Below, in pieces: positions 12,796-26,832 of a stretch of 64,000 bases of DNA. How positions within the stretch are numbered: the first letter of the stretch is position 1; each line of letters opens with the position of its first letter. The stretch lies in the NCBI GenBank assembly GCA_013400975.1, contig WBMZ01008683.1, positions 124,001 through 188,000 of the forward strand. Direction: 5' to 3'. Below the pieces are notes generated by a model. That model did not search any database. It saw only the letters and a list, made by a program, of their open reading frames with translations, and was not told where the DNA came from. The position numbers and the translations under genes are program-made. This DNA is from Atrichornis clamosus (Eukaryota; Chordata; Aves; Passeriformes; Menuridae).

Positions 12796-15700
12796 ACTAA
12801 ATAAATAAAAATATAGAAGAAACAAAGAAATGAGAAACATTGTCTAGACATTTAAGTTGCGTGATGCAAGTTGTTTTAGCAGAACCTGTCAGGGCACGGC
12901 CTGGTGCAAGCAAAGACCATGGCTCCCCATCAAATTGCAGCAGAAAATTTGTGGAATGGTTCTGCAGCTGCTGCTGGGAATGTCAGAGCTCTTCTGAGAA
13001 CAGACTCCTCCCCGTATGTTCTCTACCGCTGTATGGCTGGGATCTTCATAAAGAAGATTTTGTTTTCTCATCCTATTCTCCAGATACCACATGACTGATT
13101 TCAAAAAAAGCATCTTAGTTCTCCTGTCTTATCAACTGGAAGAGAAGGAAGAAGACATTCAGTTTTGGCAGTTTTCCAAACTTGCCATTCCCTCACATGG
13201 TAGCAGTCAAATGTGTTGCAATGGAATAATATGCATCTATGTATTAACCAGTCGTGCAATTATTCCCTTAAAAGAAGTTGGCACAGGTTGTTTTCAAGCC
13301 ACAAACACTGTTTTCAAGTACCTTAATCTAGGTAGAATTACAGTTTAAATATCTTCTACCAATATTGATAGCATTGCCTGTAACTGACAATCCTCCCTAT
13401 CTCTAAATCTCTGTAGACATCACATTATAATGCTTCATTCTTGCCAACGTTTGCTCTTGCTACATTTTTTCAAGCTAGAAATCATCACACTCTGTCGGGA
13501 TAAGAACCAAGGATATTTGATTTATTCAATAATTCATAAAGACAAAAGTTCTAATCCAAAGCAAACTTTAGGTTTTCTATATTTACCCCTTAATCTCTCA
13601 CTTACACTGGCAGGAAATAGGTATATTTTTGCCATCAGAAAACAGCAATGTCAAAGCAGAGCTCAGATGATACAGTTGGTGTCTTTACAATTGCTTTTAT
13701 ACTGCTGTTTTAAAAGTTGGCTGATCCATTGTTTGTATCATTGCTTTGATGCAGTGAATGTTCAAGACCTTGCTGTTAGAGCCAACGAACACATCCCACA
13801 GAAGCACATTGTCATATTAGAACTGTGTCAATTTGCCCCCTTCCAGAGAGATGACCAAGCGGATTAAACTCTTCCATGGTATTTTACTATGAGCAAATTA
13901 TAAAGACCAAATCATTTTTGTCGTGCACTGCAGCTTGTTAGGCACTTCAGAGATCTAAAAATATTTTTTTTACAGCAGCTGTTATATTTTACATATTTTT
14001 TAAAAGAATTGTGTGTGTAAGTAACATAGTCAAATGAAAAACATATGTCCACAGTTAATAGTATACAAAAAGAGCACTATGTATATCACTGAGAAATGAA
14101 TAACATAAGCTTTGGTTATTGGCTTAAATGAATACTTTACAATCATTTTCCCCCATAAAAGGTGTGAACTCTGAGGGAGGGGGGAGTACTGCTGGGAATG
14201 GTGCCCTCTCTCATCTTAAAATGTGTGAGAATCCAAACAGATTATTTATATGCAGCTTCTTGTATTGATTACATTATGCTACATACTGTGCGATTCAATA
14301 GGACTCCTAAAAATATATTTTATAAGAGCTTATGGTTTATAATGGCAGAATAGCAAAAGGTTCAGCTCTCACCATAATCTGAAGGCTCAGGATTTACACT
14401 CTAATCCTTGACAGCTCAGAAGAAAGGGTTTGCAGCACACACTAGTACGCACGTACCTGGGGTTCTGCCCTGAAGGTCCTTTGCAAACCAAGACAAAATG
14501 CTGCCAAGATTTAAGTGTCTGATCTCCCAGAGTTTGCAACTTTGCAAAACAAGAATTTAAATGATGAATAAAATGGACAAACAGGGATGACTGAGGAAAG
14601 GAAAGCACTTTATTTGGGTTTTCTGTGCCACATTAAGGATTTGCAGAAAAGTGGCTTCTTGGGATGGCAAACACTGGGTCCATCAGCTATGCAGAAAGGC
14701 CTCTCACCCTGCATGTGCTGGCAGCAGGGAGGATCTCATCGTTTCTTCACTGAAAGACAGGAAGAATCACTAGAGGGCTCCCAAACTACTTAAAGGGACA
14801 TTCTCCTTCCTGTAATGTGCATAGGATAACATGAGTTAAAGAAAAGACTTCAAGGATTCTCTTTTTACTTCTCTCGTTGGCTCAAATATTCTGTCTTTGT
14901 GTTCAAATTCACTCTTTCTGGAGGAGAGACTGCAAAAATCACTTTGAGGGTGATATAAAGTAGGAGGGGGGAAGCTTTCAGATAGATTTAACAACTGGAG
15001 GATTGGCACTTCTGTCATTGGCTGAGCAGAGAGACAGAAATGAGAAATGTGACAAGGAATCGAAGTTGGAAATGTAGCTGAAGGCTGAATTTATACAGCT
15101 TGCAAAGAAAGGACAACATTCTGTGGGATGAGACCACCATAATTTGGTAAACTGTCCTATTTCTAAGCCACTTTCCACCCACTAAATTCAAGCACCTTGG
15201 TTTTCTTCTGCATTTTTTGGGGAGGCAAGGCATCTCTAACAAATACACATTTGCTTGTACTTACATATGTGTGTGTAAATACACATATAAATGTATACAC
15301 CGTCATATGTAAAAGTGGACTTTAAGACTGCCAAGTGGTCTTTAACAATGTCACCATATTGTGGCAAGGACAGAAAACTACTGACTTAAAAAAGAATCAC
15401 CTAAAGTTTTCTCTTCATTAACATGGCCTGCCACGTATTCCCTGCCAAGTCCTTTGGGCAGGAGAGACCTTACTTCCTAAAGAGAAACATCTCTTTCTCT
15501 GGGAGTTGAGTTGTCAGCAAGAAAACACAAGTAGGATTTCTTCCAATGCTCCAAATAACTAGTGCTTTTCCTTTTTATGTGCCATGTAGAGATTGCTGCA
15601 GTACAGGTTCTTTTGACTTGACTTACAAGAATTTTGCCCAAATTATCAGTTATTTTAAATGAAAGTTGAAAAACCACCTGTATCTTTGGACTCTGCCACC

Positions 15701-18700
15701 TGCTAAGAGAGAAATACAAACAGCTTACTATAAAATAAAGAATAAGCTATCTATTTTCTGTACATGAGTTAGTGGGCATGAAGACTTTAATGGTTTTGAC
15801 ACATGGCTATTATAATTTAAGGAAATGAGGTGAGAGAATTTAATTTTTGTCTATTACTAAATAACTCTCGTTGTTCCAGACATATCCATTCTGGAAAGCT
15901 AAGAGCCCACTGAGAGTCTCAGCTTTCTGAGGCTGTGGTCTCTTCACAGGCTTGTTTCTCTAGGCTACAGCTGAGTGAAATTCTTCCTTATCAGCAGTAC
16001 AGTTTAGCTTGATTTTTTTTTTAATCTCAAATTTTTTTCTAACTGGTAGGCTTTGACATCAATATTTAAACAATTCCTTATAAGAAGCTCAGACTGGGGA
16101 AGAGAAATCTGAAGTTATGAGAATTCTGTTGCAGTGGACAAACAATACCATGATTAGCAGATATCAGTGATCAGTGAGCTGTTTAAAAGTCTAGGAATGA
16201 GATCTGAAAGTAGCAATTTTATAATTGACTCTGAGGTTGTTTCTTGTGCCTTTTTGCTTTTGGTCATTCTGTGGGCTTCAGCAGTAGTTTCCTAAGTAAT
16301 AATTTAAGAAGGATGAAATGTTAGCATATATCAAGTAAGTTCAAGAGTAATGAAGTGGTGCTGTAATGCATTGTATCTGGTACATGATTCAGAAATGGAA
16401 CAGGTGACTCTACTAGTATTAAAGTGGTCATAATTATGTTTTGCAGTTAGTGCTCCATTAAGGTGAACAGGAAAATTCACATCTGTCTTTGATACCCCTT
16501 CTTCAGGCTATGTAAATGCAGACTACCTGAGATAATTGCATTCTAATTTTCTGTTCCATTCCCTTGAAACTGTACAACATCCTCCATTCTCTATCAGCTT
16601 GACAACAGTCATTTCACGTTTTTTTCAAGTTCTGCTGTCAGTATGTCCATTCTGCCAAAGACAGGGTGCCTGACTTGAAGCATAGGGGACATAGTCCATT
16701 GCCTACCACAGTGAGAGGATAAGGGGGCAGGATGATGTTTTAACAGTTATTATTTGCTACCAGGAATTGTTGATTTTTACAACTAGTATGCAAGTGAGAT
16801 TCATGCCTCTACTTTCCTTAGTATTCTACTGGAGAGTGAAGAAGTCAGCAGAGGTAGCTGGTAAATAAAATATTCTCTAAGTGCAGGCAAAAATACAGAA
16901 CTGTTTGTGTACACATAATGCCTTCTGCATTACTATGTACTCTTCAAATGTAGCCTCCTATCACATACACTGTTTATTTCTGTGCTGTAGCATCTATTTT
17001 GATTGTAAGCTTCAAGTATCTTGGGGTATAGCTTTTTGTCCTTTATACAGTAATGAAGGACACCGTTGATCTTGATAATAATGCTCTGCTACTGAATGTG
17101 TTTCTAAGTATTTAGCTGCTTAATTCTCTTGATGTATAGACTGTGTTTCTTTTGTACATTCTTTAAATGCATCTAGGTCCAAGATTTTTGGGACTGACCA
17201 GAAATAATTCTGTATTAGTTTGTAAATATTAATTCAGAATATTACATTCTCACTCTGTAGTTCTTGTAGTTGTTACATCTTTGTGTCAGTTGTCACTTGA
17301 GGTATTTGTCATCCAATTACAGTGTATCTCTATAACCTTTCGGTGATTTCAAGAGCAGTTTCGTTGCCACTGAAAAGGAAATTATTGACAATTCATAACC
17401 TGTTATAGTTCCTGCTCCACCTGCCATTTTCTAACTCCCTAGACTATTGTGAACTTAAAGAAGACTGCTTTTCAAAAAATTTTTACCATCTGCTGTATAC
17501 TGCTTAATGCTTGATATCCTGTTAGGGCTTCTTGAACCAATTTTTGCAGTCTAGTTCTATTTGCATTTTCCAAACTGAGCCAAGAGACAATTAGACAGCA
17601 GACAATTTGTTGAGTCTCAGTCCTTCCCTACTGAGCTGGGTATGTTATGCTTAAGTATTCCAGGTAACCAAGGAGGCTTTTCTTCTTTCTAGCCAGTGTC
17701 TGCCATTGTTCAGGTCTTTGCTGTATGATTCTGGCATTTTGAAAACCTATATTTATGACATACTTAAAACTGACTGTGTCCCATAGTATTAATTCCATTT
17801 TCCTGTAAAACCATACCACTGTCTCTAAGACAATGTGCTATTATTTTCCTTAATTTCATAACCACAATAACTCTTTCCCTACAGTGCCAAATTTATTTTC
17901 CATTGGACTTTGAATCTCAGACTAGCCATATGCAATATCTTTGTATGAAGTTAAATAGTTTTTTCTACCACCCCAATTCATCCAAGCAATAATAGAATAT
18001 ATCTCATCCTGACTTTCTTTCATTCCAAAGTGTCCTGCTGGATACACATCACAACAGTCAAGACACCATAGGGATCTGATTCACAAGTGGGGATGGTTTA
18101 AGTTGAGGCAGTTTCAGTGTTTCGCACCCCTCTTTTCCTTGCTTCTCTTAGAGATTCCTACCCTGACTACAGAGCTGGCTCCGCTTCTCGCAAAGCAGTA
18201 GTTGAACTGCTAAAGTTTATTACACAAATGCCAAGCTCTTATTTGCAATTCTGTAGCTGTTACATCAGAGTCTGAACTGTTCCTGCAGTGTGGGTAGGGA
18301 ACTACTGCAGCCATTCCAATATAAGATATCCCATCCTTGATCATGACTCAGTCCAAGCCTTTTCTAGTGAAAAAGAGTGTCAGCTAACACATTTCAACCA
18401 GCAAGAGAGCATAAATTTTCTTGAGGAAAGGCCACACAGATAAAACAGAATTTGGCTTTTTATAGTACCTCATAAAGGATCACTGCTGAGTATACTGCAT
18501 GGAATATTTTGGCTTGGAAATTTGAAAACTGACTTGATTATACTAGGGTTTGATTACCCAGTGCCAGAAAACTTAAAAGGCTCTGAGGCATATATAAATT
18601 AGCAGGACACTATTCACTTGAGCATCAATCTTCCATATTTTCTAATACTGACCTGTGGTTTTACTACCTGTAGGTTGTCTATTTTTTTTGAGTTCTGTTT

Positions 18701-19025
18701 GAGTGCAGTAGAAATAGACCATTACCTTTACACTTCATCATCTGAGACTGACTCTCTGGCTCTACAGAACCTTTACAGGAGCAGAGAACCACACACAAGA
18801 AAATACATCTTCTGATCTACATCTACGATGCTTTCGTTGCTCAGCATTCCAAATTGATGAACAATTACTGTAAGGTCAGGAACTAGTTTCCTTTCCGTGA
18901 ACCCGTAGACCTTTGGATATATTGGTGTATGCTCTACATTTTAGCACAAAGGTCAGTCTAGTCTATAAACAAAAACATCTATGTAACACCTAAAAACAGG
19001 AGAAAGTAATCAAGAGAAAAAGAAA

Positions 19026-19100
19026 CCAAAACCAACCAATAAAGTAAACAAAAAACAAAAACAAAAACAACAACAGCAACTAAACAACCAAACAAAAAAT
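19026..19100. repeat. A/C-rich low-complexity tract
   Basis: Repeated caaa/caaaa/caac units ('aaacaaaaacaaaaacaaca' and neighbours) on the + strand. A 74-codon minus-strand frame rich in F and C across this tract is a product of the simple repeat. Confidence 0.8.
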
Positions 19101-21739
19101 AAGCTTAGCATGGAAAATAATAAACTTACTACGGCAAACCAGCGACCAAAAAATAGTGTCTGTTCAGGGAATGCTGTCTGGCTTGCACCTGGGAATATGA
19201 AAAGTGTATCTTGTTTGTTCTGACTAAAATTCAAGGAAGATCTTTATGTTATCATTGTAAATCAATGGGGTTTTTTTATAAAAAACCATGATTCATATGG
19301 TCAGCTTCACATTCTGATAGATATGTGCCAGTGAGACCCAGAATAGTGGCTAGTCATTCTGGCTATAAGTGTATTACCTAGTTGAGAGCTGTATAAATAA
19401 TTGAATTTGTAGATCAACAGATGAATCACATAACCAGAGACATAATTAATTTTGTGTTGTCCTAAACAATTTCAACTGTCCTAAACCAAAACATTTTGTT
19501 CCCTTTCAGGATTCTTCCTTTTAAATTTTTTTTAAAATTAAAAATAGATCAATTTTTAAGGGAAAACAGTAAGATCAAAAATCCATTTTAAAAATTTTGA
19601 ATATATTAAAAAACACCACTCAGTTTTCTCCCTTTCCTTTGCCTTTTCCCCAAGTGATTTTTTTTTCAAATGAAATTGCTTATTGAATGTAACTTATATT
19701 TATGAACAATCTTGTCATCCCCAAAATCTTCTCAATGAGCTACATTCAGCCAGCTCCTCACCTGCTCTGAGCCGGGTTAGATTAAAATGCTGGAAGTCAG
19801 TTATAAATCTCAACCATTGCACAATGATGGAAATGTTTTTGGCAAGTGGTGATAGTGTAGACATCGCCAATAAGTGCTTCAAACTGGACGCTTTGTCTCT
19901 TAAACCCCCATTAACACTCATCAGTATTTGATATTTATTTAGCAGCATTTCTTTCTTTCCTAAGTACCCAATCCAAAGCAAAAGGAATCTTTGCTTGACT
20001 TCTGTCTGATCAGGCCCCAACCTCCTGCTTCCTTTTGGAAAAATAGAAAGGCAGTACGAAAACAGTGTAAACTTTCTATTTTTTTTCCTAGCCTTATCTT
20101 TGTTTTGTTTTTTTTTTTTTTAATGAAGCTAAATAATTTCTTCTCAAAGTCTGCCTTGTTCCTCTTCCATATGTTCCCTGCCTACGTAAATACCTTTAGC
20201 CTCTTTATTAATTCTTTGACAAATGTGTTTAGACCTCCTTCTCACTGTTCCTTTTTTTCTAGCAGGTTTTAATCTAATCTAATGGTTCTTAGTAGCCGGT
20301 TCAGGTCCAGCGGAAGTTTGTGCCACTGTCCTGGCATTAGTGGAGCAATATAGCTTATTCTGGGTCTTGGTTTGACCCTCCCTTTCTCTACAGTTAACAC
20401 TTTCTTTCTGCAGCTCTCCTCCCACTAAGGCTTGAATAATAAAACATGCTGCAAAGCAGTGGTGTTCCTGAGAGTTAGCATTTGGGGTAGCAGATGGGGT
20501 GATAAAGAAACTGTTTGTGGGGGCGGGGTATGGCCCCTATTACTCCACACCCACTACATGTATTTTTAGCCATTAAATATAATGTGGAAATGTAATGCAT
20601 TTTAGAACTGTATTTTATCAATATATTATCCCCTTAAGTACAGTACTTTATAAATATTGATAAACTTGATTATAAACAAACTCATTGCTAATTCCTGGAG
20701 AACAGTCATCATGATGTGGCAGTGTTTACTGAAGTGGCGATTGGCATGAAGCTGTGATGCAAAGGATATATTCTCTGGGTTAACAATTTGCCAGAGGATG
20801 TATCTCTGTGCATATATTCAGTTCAGTGGGTCTGCACAAGTATATGGAAAATTACTATTTGACAAACAAATGCTAATGTTTACATAATATCCCATGTAAG
20901 AGGCATGCTAGAATTTATTCTGATTCTCAGTATCTGTAATTATATCAAGTGCTAGTTATGAGGCTAACATGAAGAAAAATAAGCTGCCTGTACCTCTCAA
21001 AAATATACTTAGTGGAAAATTGCAATACCTATTTCTAGAATTTTTATTCGTATTAGATCTAATTCAGAATTTATATAAATTACAATACATATTAAGTAGA
21101 AAGTGGATGCAATACACTACTGTTATGATTAGTATTGCCTTACAGCTAGCTTTAGCACTTCACAATGATGATGCAAGGTGAACAAAAAGCAGCCCTCAAA
21201 GTGATTCCTCACCCCACAGTGAGTCACTCTGAGCAGTTTTCCCACCGAGCAAAATACAGGTCAGCATGGGAAAAACACAGGACAGAATCCATTAGAAACA
21301 ATACTCTGAATAAGATAAAATGCTAGCCACAGGAAAAATCAGAATGCTGTAACAGTTCTCAGTTTTACATTTCTGCTGTTAAAAAAAAAATCTCCGTAAG
21401 TGCCTTCCTTTTTGCTTCTATATTTCAGAAATTCATATCCTGGAATTTTGTTATTTTTAGTATCTTTTCTATATCGCAATTCAAACTCAATTTTTTTTTA
21501 TTATCAAGAGAAAGGAAAGCTTGCAAAAAACACAAACCCCTTGAATATTTTGTTCCTTCTTTATTTCTAAGTACACTTTAATTTCTTCTTCAGCTAAAGC
21601 AAATTATTTTCCTGAGAATAAAACTGTTTGGGACTTAAGCAAATTATCAGTAAGTAGCCTGCTGTTATTTCCCTCTCTCTTTTGCTTTAAATTATATTTC
21701 AGATTAAAAGCAATATGATATATTATGTATTTTACTTTA

Positions 21740-21771
21740 CATGAAGTGGCATGAAGTGGCATGAAGTAGCA
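21740..21771. repeat. 10-bp tandem repeat, three copies
   Basis: The unit catgaagtgg occurs three times in tandem, the last copy with one change (catgaagtag). No function is evident; it is a possible length-polymorphic minisatellite. Confidence 0.9.
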
Positions 21772-23809
21772 CACCATTGAGATTACTTTTCAGAAAATTT
21801 AAAAAATATATGTGTCAAACTCTTACAGTCAGGTGATTATCTGCACTCCCTCTTAATAAACCAGGTTGCAGTTTCCTATGTTCTGTGCCTTTGTGTTTCT
21901 GTTCACACTACGAATGCAGGAGACTCTAATATTCAGACATGAGCTATGAAAATAGCTAATGCATTTATGTAGCAACACTTTTCATATAAGAGTCTATTTG
22001 ATCAATTTTTTCACACATCCCCTGATTTTAAGGAGAAAAGGGAAACAAAAAACAAAAGAAGAAATCTTTGCTACTTTGTGCAATTGCTATTGTCTTATTG
22101 TTATCTTTAGAGATGGACAACAAGCAGTCAGAACACTCTTCTGCACACACAAAAGTGAGGAAAACAGATTTGTTTTGACAGGCTATTATACTACCAAAAT
22201 ATTTTTGAATGTAAGCTGCAGCAAAGTTCAGTCTTAGAAAATGCAAACCCAGTATACTATAATCACTAATGTTATAGGGAAGTATGGAGAAGTAAATGTA
22301 AAAGATTCTTTTTAGTTTTTGCTAAATAGCAAGTAGCAGGATAGCTTAACAATTTACTATTAAAAGGATTTTCTTAAATGTCATAATTTTCACAAAATTA
22401 CAATATTTCTTGCATACACTGTGAAGTGACCACCCTTTATTTTGCAATCAGAGAGCAGAGCTGGCAGAACTGAAGTGGTTTGGCAGCTGCAGAGATGAAA
22501 CTGAACTGAACAAACAGTTTCTTAAGTGATGCTTGGATAGAAGAATTTGGAAACAGTTCAGCTTTAAAAAAAAATCATTTAAATGTGTGAATCCTGCTTG
22601 TTACATTCTTGGGAGTAATTTCTATATATATGGCACAGTAGTTATTATACTGCTAAGGAAAGAAAAGTATAAAAGTATTAGAATAAATTCCTGTTGCAGA
22701 AAAAGTACAGCTCTATTTACAGAGATAACTATAGTTAACACATACAGTCAACAATACAATTTTGGCAATACTTTTACATACTAAGTTACAAGAACAGCCA
22801 CTTCTTATTTCTTTAATTCTGACCCAGGGACGCAGTTGTGCATAATAAAGAAACCTCTTTCTGAGCAGGCTAGACTTGAACCTTTGAACATCCATATTCA
22901 GCAAAAATGGCTCAGAGGGCATGTTGAGAAATACTTTCTTCATGAGTTTTACATTAGCTATCCATCAAGGGCTACAAGCGACAGCCTCATCAACCACTTT
23001 GCAGAGCAACCTACTGAATAGCAGAGAGCTCAATATAAAGAAATTTCATATTACTTTCTGCAGTAGGAAATACCTAGTGTAGTTTTCAGTGAACTCAGTA
23101 TTTCATAGGGTCAAATGTCTCTACAGTTTCATAGCTTTGATATTTTATTTTGATAAACTTCAGTTCTTCAAAGTATGCACATTCTGAGCTTCTCTGATCT
23201 CAAAGGTACAGGCATAGTTTATTGCTTAAATTTTCTGTTCTCTTGCGAGTCCAGAAAGAAGGAAATGAATATACTTGCAAAGAATATCTCAGCAACAGCT
23301 TCTCATTCAGCATGAGGTCTTCAAAGCAAATGAAGATTTTGGGTTTGCTGGCATTTGGTCACCCTAACCAAGGCAGCCAACTGGCTCTGGTTTTAGCACA
23401 TAAAAGCTTCTGTTAGTTTTTATTTTTTGCCTAGATCCACTATATTCTTTGACAGGAAAAAAATGGCTCTTCAAATGAGGCTTATTAATTTTAGCAGCAA
23501 TATTATGGACATTATCAGCGTTATAGACAGTGGACTGTTCACACAACATCCAGTACTATGTACCCATGAGCAGTGTAATTCAAGGACATAGATTGCATAT
23601 GTTTTCTATCCAAAGACACTGTTAAATAACAAAAAGTTGACATGAACCAAAGGTCATGGAAAATGCTGGGTCAAAGTTTGCATTCTTTTTACTTATACAA
23701 GTTAACAAGAACCTGAGTGCCCCAAAAATGCAATGCAGGCCCAGTAAATGTACTTCATCATGTGCTCTGTAATATAAAGAAATTTTTCTTCAATTACTTT
23801 ACAGATAGT

Positions 23810-23855
23810 GAATATATTCTATATATATAGAATATATATAGAATATATATATTCA
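23810..23855. repeat. AT-rich palindromic microsatellite
   Basis: Alternating TA with interspersed gaa/ttc. Bases 23812-23837 form a 26-bp perfect palindrome centred between 23824 and 23825, and the agaatatata unit repeats to the right. Such tracts can extrude cruciforms and are unstable. Confidence 0.85.
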
Positions 23856-26544
23856 GTGAATGTATCTATTTTCACTACCTCACTATTTAAGGATTGTGGA
23901 TCATCATGCTTTCCATCTCAGCATCTTCAATACAAATAATTCTAAATCTACATATTTTTTGAATCAGCAGAACTCAAAAGTAATGCCTTCTATTCCAGAA
24001 TGTATTCTCTGGAAGTCTTCAGAAAAAATTAATAATTATTATTTCCCTCTTATGTTTTAAATTTCAAGTAGCTCTGTGAATACTGCATCCCTTTTAAATT
24101 TAATAGCTGAAAGACAGATATTGGATCATTTTGCTCAGGAAGAATCCAGGCCTAGCTGTGTATATAAAAAATATTTCAAAAGCCTTCTTCGTCTCGCTTT
24201 GCTGGCCTCTGTACAATTACGTACCAAAAGCCAGAATCAAGAAATGTATACAGCAAGAATGAAACGACTAACTTAGAGAAACTGCAGAAAAGTGCACCAG
24301 GTACCTGGTAGTGCTAAGGTTTACATGTGTGCTTACTCTTAAAACATATACTTGTGTTTCTGTGTGTCTGGGCTGTCACCCATCTTGCCTTTTCTATCTC
24401 AGTCAAGCACATGCTGTATAGATTTGGGATGGGAAGACTGGCAGGTTTGATGTCAAAGTTTTCTGATAATTCTGCTGTACTGTACCTTTGCACATGTACA
24501 TCTATTCATTTAATGGAGGATAGTAATTTTCAAAAGGAATGGATTTGTTTTCAATAGCACTGCCTAAAATAGTGATGTTCAACAACAACAAAAAAATCAC
24601 AACGAATAGGTACCTTTTCTGATCCTCCAGGAATCAGCACTACTGTGTGTTCAGCCATGTGTTCCTTTATTACATCTAAGACTGCAAAGAGAATTCATAC
24701 CCACACTCTCTGCTGTGCCATCAAAAACAAGCACCTGAAGACAAGGCTGCAGTAGTAGGATAGAAAGGGCAACTTGAAAAAAAAATTATTCTCTATATGC
24801 TCCTACCTCAGGAAGGTGACACTGCCCATAACTAAGAGTGATAACAGTTGAGGAAAGGGGAACACAACAGTAAATTAGAGCACAACACATTCCCAGAACA
24901 TGAAACTGAGTCCCTGATTACATATTTTTGCTATACTGAGAATCTATTAGAGGTACTTCCAAGAAACTTTGAGTAAAGGGAGTAGCACAAGGATCTCTGT
25001 TATATGTTAAAAGCTCATTGCTGTATTTCTTATAGTAAGAGATACGTTGGAATTATTAAAGCTAAAATTGTTACAATAGAGCTATTTCTTAGAAGATGAT
25101 GCATGGCATGATACAAGCTTATAATTTATTGAGAAACCGTATCACTTACAAGACCCTGTTTCATTCATGTGACCAAAAATGGCCACTGGTTAAGACTAAA
25201 ACTCAAACATCTCACTGACTTTTCCAATTTTGAAATAGTTATGAAACAAATATTAAAGTTTAGGTTCTGTGACCTGATGTTTCTCTTTGCAAATAGTCTA
25301 CTTTGTGACACAGTCACATCAGTATGAGCATACGGGATTATAATGTGGTTAGCAGTAAAGCACTGCTCCAGACATAAGAATTACAAATCCAAGTGGCTCT
25401 ACATGGCAGTAAAAATCTCGTCAACCCTCATTATTAGAGTAACCTAATTTGTAGATAATGTTCCCTCTGCTCTGGAAAAAACAGTGATACTTTTTTCTTT
25501 GTTAGTGAGGGCTCCCTCTGAGCTCAACATCCATTCATGTCTGTTTGACTTTTCTCCGACCGCTGGCAAATCACCTGTTTACGAGGAACCTCACTGTTCA
25601 CATTCCTGGGTAAGAAAATCCTCCTTTGATCTCAGTGTTTGGGCCCTAAACTCTCTTATTCATTCTCTAGATCCTTTGTGCAACAGTGTGATTTATTCAC
25701 TTGGTGGAAAAGATGTTAATTTCTCCATTGGACCTCCTCACTTGAAAGGGTGTTAGAATCAATAGTCATAAATGGTGCCTTGGTAGACTTTCCTTTTTCT
25801 TTCATTCTAACTTAGCTGTAGCTCTTATTTCCATTAAACATGCATCTATCTGTGACCATACTACACAGAATCTTCAGAATAAGCAAGAAAATAAATAGAA
25901 GTACTCAAAAACCTCCTGATGTTTACTTAAACACTTTGAAATATGCATCCATTCTGAATCCAGAATTTTTTTTTCAAAGCTGCGTCATATGATTCAGCAC
26001 AGTAAATCTCAGAACTGGATATCTACTGTTCAAAATCCACACTCACTGTTTGACAGTGATTAAACTAGTAAGATGCTGACTACCGTGAGTTTATATTATT
26101 CTTTGAAAAGAAAAAGGCAGTTCTTAAAGACTGTAATAATCGGCAGAGGCAAATTTATTCCACCTAATCACAAACTCTGCCTAATATTGTGTGAAGATAA
26201 TGAGACCTGTATTCAGTTTAGGCGGTGTCCTAGAGAAAATACAAAGTAGAAGAAGAAATCCAGGAAAATTCTATAGAAATCCAAAACAAATCTGGATGAC
26301 ATTCAGGGCAATGACCTATGTCAGTGTGATTTCTTCATCATCTTCTAGAACCACAGCTTTCTGGCTTTGTCTCTTATTTTTAAAAGTATAAGTAGCCAAT
26401 AATCAAAGAAAATAGCTGTGCAAGGTTGGCACCATCTGCCACTGTCATGAATATGCTTGGCTTTTTGTTTTCACTTCTGTCCTCTGAGTGAAATAAAGGA
26501 AACATGCATTTTACTTTTTTTACATTTGCAATGAGCTAGTCACC

Positions 26545-26765
26545 TTCCCCAGGCTGTTCCTTTATCTTCTGCTTGATGAAGGAAACCAATGTAGACAGTA
26601 AAATGCTGGATAATACATGGCTGACAGCGTTTCTGGAAAGTTACTGTAACAGTCGCTTTTTGGTTACAGGGAGATTTATTGTAATTACTGCTTTACTGTA
26701 CAATTTATGAATATCATTATGCAAAAACTCTCACTTTTGCTGTTATTGATAAACAATTATAGGAA
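26545..26765. promoter_or_regulatory. Candidate conserved non-coding element (enhancer-like)
   Basis: Non-repetitive sequence without a reading frame. Around 26681-26700 it contains tgtaattactgctttactg; it also has an octamer-like attatgcaaaa near 26716-26726 and a Fox/Sox-like attgataaacaat near 26746. The motif mix resembles developmental enhancers in gene deserts, but no conservation can be seen from one sequence. The call is inference only. Confidence 0.2.
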
Positions 26766-26808
26766 AAAATATTTTGTACAAGGAAGACAGAACTGGTGAT
26801 CTTCTGTT

Positions 26809-26832
26809 ACATGTCATGCAAGAATGACATGT
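26809..26832. other. Inverted repeat with 9-bp arms
   Basis: The arm acatgtcat (26809-26817) pairs perfectly with atgacatgt (26824-26832) around a 6-base spacer. It lies just right of a stretch that looks enhancer-like. Function unknown; near chance frequency. Confidence 0.7.

Larger units (their letters stand above)
10021..20000. other. Intergenic, no gene seen
   Basis: AT-rich unique sequence. It contains the 29-bp near-duplicate at 10639-10698, a stretch with degenerate 'ctttgaacac' motifs at about 12670-12790, and an A/C-rich low-complexity tract at 19040-19100. The longest open frame, 145 codons at 13430-13867 (+), has no similarity I recognise, no Kozak support and no splice context. 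It is within what an AT-rich 64-kb window yields by chance. Confidence 0.65.

Noticed and set aside
13430..13867. 145-codon open frame on the + strand
   Set aside because: It is the longest frame in the intergenic part, but has no recognisable similarity, domain or splice context. A frame of this length is expected about once by chance in AT-rich DNA of this size.
19010..19234. Cys/Phe-rich 74-codon minus-strand frame
   Set aside because: It is produced by the caaa/caac low-complexity tract.
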